Shown here one piece after another: positions 6,004 through 9,057 of a DNA stretch of 9,057 bases. The stretch spans positions 1 to 9,057 of the forward strand of contig NZ_CALTZE010000139.1 of the NCBI RefSeq assembly GCF_943913695.1, read 5' to 3'. The stretch comes from an uncultured Marmoricola sp. (GTDB lineage: Bacteria > Actinomycetota > Actinomycetes > Propionibacteriales > Nocardioidaceae). The position numbers and the translations under genes are program-made. The number at the start of each line of letters is the position of its first letter. Position 1 is the first letter of the stretch. A model generated the notes under the pieces. The model saw nothing but the letters and a program-made list of their open reading frames with translations, had not been told where the DNA came from and did no database searches.

Positions 6004-6043
6004 GGCTTGACATCGGGAGCTACCCGGGGGTCGGGCGTGCCGC

Positions 6044-6850
6044 TCAGGCGGCGTGCCGGCGCCGTCGTACTCGCAGCCACATCGCGGCCGCGATCGCGGA
6101 GAGACCGCCGACGGTGAGCACCGCCGCGGTCTGCCTGGGCGGGGGCAGCCGCACCCGGCTGCGCAGCGCGACCGGCTTGTCGAAGACCAGGATCGGCCAG
6201 CCCCGCTCCCGGGCCAGCCGCCGCAGCTCGCGGTCGGGGTTGACGGCGTAGGGGTGGCCGACGAGGTCGAGCATGGGCGCGTCGGTGATCGAGTCGGAGT
6301 AGGCGTAGCAGCGGCGCAGGTCGTAGCCGCGCTCCTCGGCGAGCCGGCGCATCTCGACGGCCTTGTTGGTGCCGTAGGCGTAGAAGGTGATCTCGCCGGT
6401 GTAGCGGCCGTCGACCACCTCCAGCTGCGTGGCGACCACGTCGTCGGCGCCGAGCAGCTCGCCGATCGGCTCGACGACCTCGGTGCCGCTGGCCGAGACG
6501 ATCACCACGTGGCGCCCGGCCGTGCGGTGCTCCTCGATCAGCCCGACGGCCTCGTCGTAGACGAGCGGGTCGACGACGTTGTGCAGCGTGTCGGCCACGA
6601 TCTCCTTGACCGTCTCGACGGGCCACCCCGCGCACAGCTGCGACATGAACTGGCGCAGCTTCTCCATCTGGTCGTGGTCGGCGCCGCCGGTGAGGAAGAC
6701 GAACTGGGCGTAGGCCGAGCGCAGCACCGCGGTGCGGGAGATCAGCCCGCCGGCCTGGAACTCGCGGCTGAAGGCCAGCGTGCTCGACTTGGCGATGATC
6801 GTCTTGTCGAGGTCGAAGAAGGCCGCGGTGGGACCGGAGGCCGGAGGCAT
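6044..6850 (-). CDS. Membrane-anchored HAD-IB phosphatase (Rv3661/SCO3558-like)
   Basis: A 268-residue HAD-superfamily hydrolase of subfamily IB, the group of phosphoserine phosphatase SerB. Motif I is FFDLDKT with nucleophile D13 and acid D15. Motif II is IVSAS with S119 or S121 nearby. Motif III is K163 in YGTNKAVEM. Motif IV is SDSITD with D186 and D190. All catalytic residues are present, so it should be active, though the substrate is unknown. A hydrophobic stretch at about 241-260 followed by RVRRRRHAA suggests a C-terminal membrane anchor with the catalytic domain in the cytoplasm. The ATG at 6850 is preferred because a TACGAT -10 fits leaderless transcription from it; longer in-frame versions run over the divergent ssd-like gene. 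Streptomyces relatives are labelled 'morphological differentiation-associated'. Confidence 0.9.
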   Translation of the reverse strand: MPPASGPTAAFFDLDKTIIAKSSTLAFSREFQAGGLISRTAVLRSAYAQFVFLTGGADHDQMEKLRQFMSQLCAGWPVETVKEIVADTLHNVVDPLVYDEAVGLIEEHRTAGRHVVIVSASGTEVVEPIGELLGADDVVATQLEVVDGRYTGEITFYAYGTNKAVEMRRLAEERGYDLRRCYAYSDSITDAPMLDLVGHPYAVNPDRELRRLARERGWPILVFDKPVALRSRVRLPPPRQTAAVLTVGGLSAIAAAMWLRVRRRRHAA

Positions 6851-6856
6851 GCCCCC

Positions 6857-6862
6857 ATCGTA
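6857..6862 (-). promoter_or_regulatory. -10 element for leaderless transcription of the HAD gene
   Basis: TACGAT on the minus strand (6862-6857) matches the TANNAT -10 consensus. Its end is 7 nt before the A of the ATG at 6850, so the mRNA would begin at or very near the start codon. No good -35 is found at 16-18 nt; a TTGCCC (6889-6884) is 21 nt away, too far to count. Confidence 0.45.
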
Positions 6863-6871
6863 GGGACGACA

Positions 6872-6887
6872 GCCCGCCTGGGCGGGC
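6872..6887. repeat. Short palindrome between the HAD and ssd-like genes
   Basis: GCCCGCC (6872-6878) and GGCGGGC (6881-6887) form a 7-bp inverted repeat with a 2-bp centre. It sits just upstream of the HAD -10 element where a -35 would be expected, so it could be an operator. With GC this high a chance palindrome is also plausible. Confidence 0.35.
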
Positions 6888-6924
6888 AACCAGCGATCGT
6901 TCACAGGTCGCCGCGGGGCGGGGT

Positions 6925-6933
6925 TGTCCACAG
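6925..6933 (+). promoter_or_regulatory. Single DnaA-box-like 9-mer
   Basis: TTGTCCACA is identical to the DnaA-box consensus preferred in high-GC actinobacteria. It lies in the 135-bp gap between the divergent HAD and ssd-like genes. Only one perfect copy is present, so this is not an origin; it could be a DnaA regulatory site or chance. Confidence 0.3.
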
Positions 6934-6985
6934 GCAGGTCCGCCGGCCGTGCGCCGGGCGGCGTACGTCGCCCAGCCTCGCACCC

Positions 6986-8053
6986 ATGGACCGTGCCGCA
7001 GCACCACTCGTCGTGACCGGGGACGCCCTGCTCGTCGCCGACCTCCACCGGCTCGCCGCGGCAGCCGGGGTGGTGCCCGAGGTGGTCCGCGACTCCGCCG
7101 CCGCCCTGCGTGCGTGGGGCACGGCCCCGGCGGTGCTGGTCGGCGCCGACTGCGCCGCCGGACTGGCCGACTGCCGGCCGCCGCGCCGGGTCCGGGTGCA
7201 CGTCGTCGGGCGGGAGCCGATGACCGAGACGGTCTTTCGCGACGCGGTCGGGCTGGGGGCCGAGTCGGTCGCGGCGCTGCCCGCCTCCGAGGGGTGGCTG
7301 GTCGAGCTGCTCACCGACGCCGCCGACGGCGGCGGAGCCCCCGGGGTGCTCGTCGGCGTCCTGGGCGGGTCGGGGGGAGCGGGCGCCAGCGTCTTCGCGG
7401 CCGCGCTCGCCCAGGTCGCCGCGGAGCGCCACGACACCCTCCTGGTCGACGCCGACCCGCTCGGGCCGGGCGCCGACCGGGTGCTGGGGCTCGAGGGCAC
7501 GGCGGGGGTGCGCTGGGACTCCCTGGCCAGCACCACCGGCCGGTTGAGCTCGCGCGCCATGCGCGAGGCGCTGCCGGCCAGCGGGCGGCTGGCGGTGCTG
7601 AGCTGGCCCGCTGACCAGGCGGCGACGCTGCAGCCCGTGGCGGTGCGCGAGGTGCTGTCGGCCGGCACCCGCGGCTTCGCGTCCGTCGTCGTCGACCTGC
7701 CGCGCCACCCCGACCCGGTCGCCGAGGAGGTCCTCGCCCGCTGCGACCACGCCGTGGTCGTCGTGCACCTCACGGTGCCGGGCGTCACCGCGGCCAGCCG
7801 GTTGGTACGCCGGATGCCTGCCGGCGGGCCGCGGCTGCACCTGGTGGCCCGCACGAGCCGCGGCGGCGTCGACGCGGCCACCGCCGCCCGGGTGCTGCAG
7901 CTACCCGTGCTGGTGGAGATGCCGGACCAGCGCGGGCTGGAGGAGAGCATCGACCTCGGTGTCGGGCCCGCGCGCTCCCGGCGCGGACCGCTGGCGCGCG
8001 CCGCCCGCCACGCCGACCGGGCGCTCGTGCCCGCCGCGTCCCTGGTCGCCTAG
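6986..8053 (+). CDS. ssd: CpaE/Ssd-like P-loop protein of the tad locus
   Basis: A 355-residue protein of the actinobacterial CpaE-like family next to secretion ATPases, called septum-site-determining protein Ssd (Rv3660c) in M. tuberculosis. The N-terminal part (about 1-115) looks like the receiver-like domain of CpaE (VVTGDALLVADLHRL, AVLVGAD), without a full set of phosphorylation residues. The MinD/ParA-like domain follows: GGSGGAGAS (127-135) in the P-loop position, LLVDADPLG (152-160) and VVVDLPR (234-240) as the Walker-B strand. The signature lysines of MinD (KGGxGKT) are replaced by S129 and A134, so ATP hydrolysis is doubtful. The ATG at 6986 follows the divergent HAD gene; no clear ribosome binding site precedes it. 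Its stop is 2 nt before the tadA start, so the two are one operon. Role: positioning or regulation of pilus/secretion assembly, with reported links to septation. Confidence 0.85.
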   Translation: MDRAAAPLVVTGDALLVADLHRLAAAAGVVPEVVRDSAAALRAWGTAPAVLVGADCAAGLADCRPPRRVRVHVVGREPMTETVFRDAVGLGAESVAALPASEGWLVELLTDAADGGGAPGVLVGVLGGSGGAGASVFAAALAQVAAERHDTLLVDADPLGPGADRVLGLEGTAGVRWDSLASTTGRLSSRAMREALPASGRLAVLSWPADQAATLQPVAVREVLSAGTRGFASVVVDLPRHPDPVAEEVLARCDHAVVVVHLTVPGVTAASRLVRRMPAGGPRLHLVARTSRGGVDAATAARVLQLPVLVEMPDQRGLEESIDLGVGPARSRRGPLARAARHADRALVPAASLVA

Positions 8054-8055
8054 CC

Positions 8056-9057
8056 GTGGCCGACCTGCGCAGCGCTCCCGGCATGCCGGCTCCCGCCCGC
8101 TCCGGTGACCTGTCCGAGCTGGTCGACCTCGTGCGAGACCGGCTCGCCCGCGACGGCGCCACGCTCTCGCCCCGCGTGGTCGCCGAGGCGCTGCGCGACC
8201 GGGGCCGGCCGGTCGGCGACGCCACCGTGCTGGCGGTGCACGACGAGCTGCGCCGCGACGTCGTCGGCGCCGGCCCGCTTGAGCCGCTGCTGCGGCTCGA
8301 CGGCGTCACCGACGTGCTCGTCAACGGCCCCGACCAGGTCTTCGTCGACCGTGGCCAGGGCCTGGAGGCCACGGGTGTGAGCTTCCCCGACGACCAGGCG
8401 GTGCGCCGCCTCGCGCAACGGCTCGCCGCCCTCGGCGGCCGTCGCCTCGACGACGCCTCGCCCTACGTCGACCTGCGGCTGCCCGACGGCAGCCGCTTCC
8501 ACGCCGTGCTCGCGCCCCTCGCGCGGCCCGGCACCACGCTGTCGCTGCGGGTCCCGCGACAGCGCGTCTTCACCCTTGACGGGCTGGTCGAGGCCGGCGT
8601 GGTGCCGGCGGCCGGCGCGCTCCTCCTGCAGCGCCTGGTCGCCTCGCGCCGCGCCTTCCTCGTCAGCGGCGGCACGGGCACCGGCAAGACCACGCTGCTC
8701 AACGCCCTGCTCTCACTGGTGCCGCCCGACGAGCGGCTGGTGCTGGTCGAGGACTCCTCGGAGCTGCGCCCCGACCACCCACACGTGGTCGGCCTCGAGG
8801 CCCGTCCCGCCAACATCGAGGGCGCCGGTGCGGTGTCCCTGCAGACGCTGGTCAAGCAGGCGCTGCGGATGCGACCCGACCGGCTCGTCGTGGGCGAGGT
8901 GCGCGGGGCCGAGGTCGTCGACATGCTCGCCGCGATGAACACCGGTCACGAGGGTGGCTGCGGCACCATCCACGCCAACGGAGCCGAGGAGGTGCCCAGC
9001 CGCGTCGAGGGCCTCGGCCTGGCAGCGGGACTGCCGCGCGAGGCGGTCCACAGCCAG
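8056..9057 (+). CDS. tadA: TadA-type secretion/pilus assembly ATPase, 3' end outside the window
   Basis: 334 codons without a stop run to the window edge. This is a type II/IV secretion ATPase of the TadA/CpaF family, a cytoplasmic hexamer that powers Tad/Flp pilus assembly. An N-terminal helical domain (20-78, with DVVGAGPLEPLL) leads to VTDVLVNGPDQVFVDR (84-99), then Walker A GGTGTGKTT (205-213), the Asp box VLVEDSSELRP (229-239), Walker B with E281 in RLVVGEVRG, and the His box GHEGGCGTIHAN (297-308). All motifs needed for activity are intact. The family is usually about 380-420 residues, so some 50-90 residues are probably missing. The GTG at 8056, 2 nt after the ssd-like stop, is chosen for coupling; ATG 8083 is an alternative nine codons later. 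TadB/TadC membrane proteins are expected next. Confidence 0.92.
   Translation, partial: MADLRSAPGMPAPARSGDLSELVDLVRDRLARDGATLSPRVVAEALRDRGRPVGDATVLAVHDELRRDVVGAGPLEPLLRLDGVTDVLVNGPDQVFVDRGQGLEATGVSFPDDQAVRRLAQRLAALGGRRLDDASPYVDLRLPDGSRFHAVLAPLARPGTTLSLRVPRQRVFTLDGLVEAGVVPAAGALLLQRLVASRRAFLVSGGTGTGKTTLLNALLSLVPPDERLVLVEDSSELRPDHPHVVGLEARPANIEGAGAVSLQTLVKQALRMRPDRLVVGEVRGAEVVDMLAAMNTGHEGGCGTIHANGAEEVPSRVEGLGLAAGLPREAVHSQ

Noticed and set aside
6007..6012. Plus-strand TTGACA as a promoter
   Set aside because: No TANNNT lies 16-19 nt downstream, and it would transcribe antisense into the HAD gene; the same palindrome supplies the minus-strand -35 instead.
6053..6985. Upstream extension of the ssd-like gene to 666 codons
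   Set aside because: The added part is antisense to the HAD gene, whose catalytic motifs are intact; the ATG at 6986 is the natural start.

Overview
The window is very GC-rich DNA with strong G/C preference at third codon positions, frequent GTG starts and many GTACG-type words. Gene content and order point to an actinobacterium, most like Nocardioides or a close relative (an inference from style and gene families, not from a search). No tRNA, rRNA, CRISPR array or transposase was seen.

Layout. Positions 1-397 hold no gene. They carry about two tandem copies of a ~180-bp repeat, each with a large imperfect inverted repeat. Positions 398-5016 (minus strand) form a tight five-gene operon read right to left: a SAM-dependent methyltransferase, a soluble LytS-type GAF histidine kinase, a LytTR response regulator, a small two-helix DUF485-like membrane protein, and an acetate/monocarboxylate-type sodium:solute symporter. 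Neighbours overlap by 4 nt (twice) or lie 4 and 6 nt apart, so the kinase pair probably controls uptake of a small carboxylate by the symporter.

Positions 5043-9057 are the conserved actinobacterial tad/ssd neighbourhood: a degenerate Fic-fold protein (+), a membrane-anchored HAD-IB phosphatase (-), a CpaE/Ssd-like P-loop protein (+) and a TadA-type secretion ATPase (+) cut by the window edge. Order and strands match, from memory, Rv3662c-Rv3661-Rv3660c-Rv3659c of M. tuberculosis and SCO3559-SCO3556 of Streptomyces. The last two genes should drive assembly of Tad/Flp-like pili or a related secretion machine.

The ~285-bp gap between the Fic-like and HAD genes (5760-6043) is the place where mycobacteria carry the RNA-polymerase-binding RNA Ms1 (MTS2823) and Streptomyces a 6S-like RNA. 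Here it holds a sigma-A-like promoter on the minus strand (TTGAGA-17 nt-TACAAC) followed by sequence that folds as a closing stem, an open centre and a terminal stem-loop, then a strong 20-bp hairpin. I propose a 6S/Ms1-like RNA there; this is the main finding. The second is that the adjacent Fic-fold protein has lost its catalytic histidine but keeps a relic of the Fic inhibitory motif.
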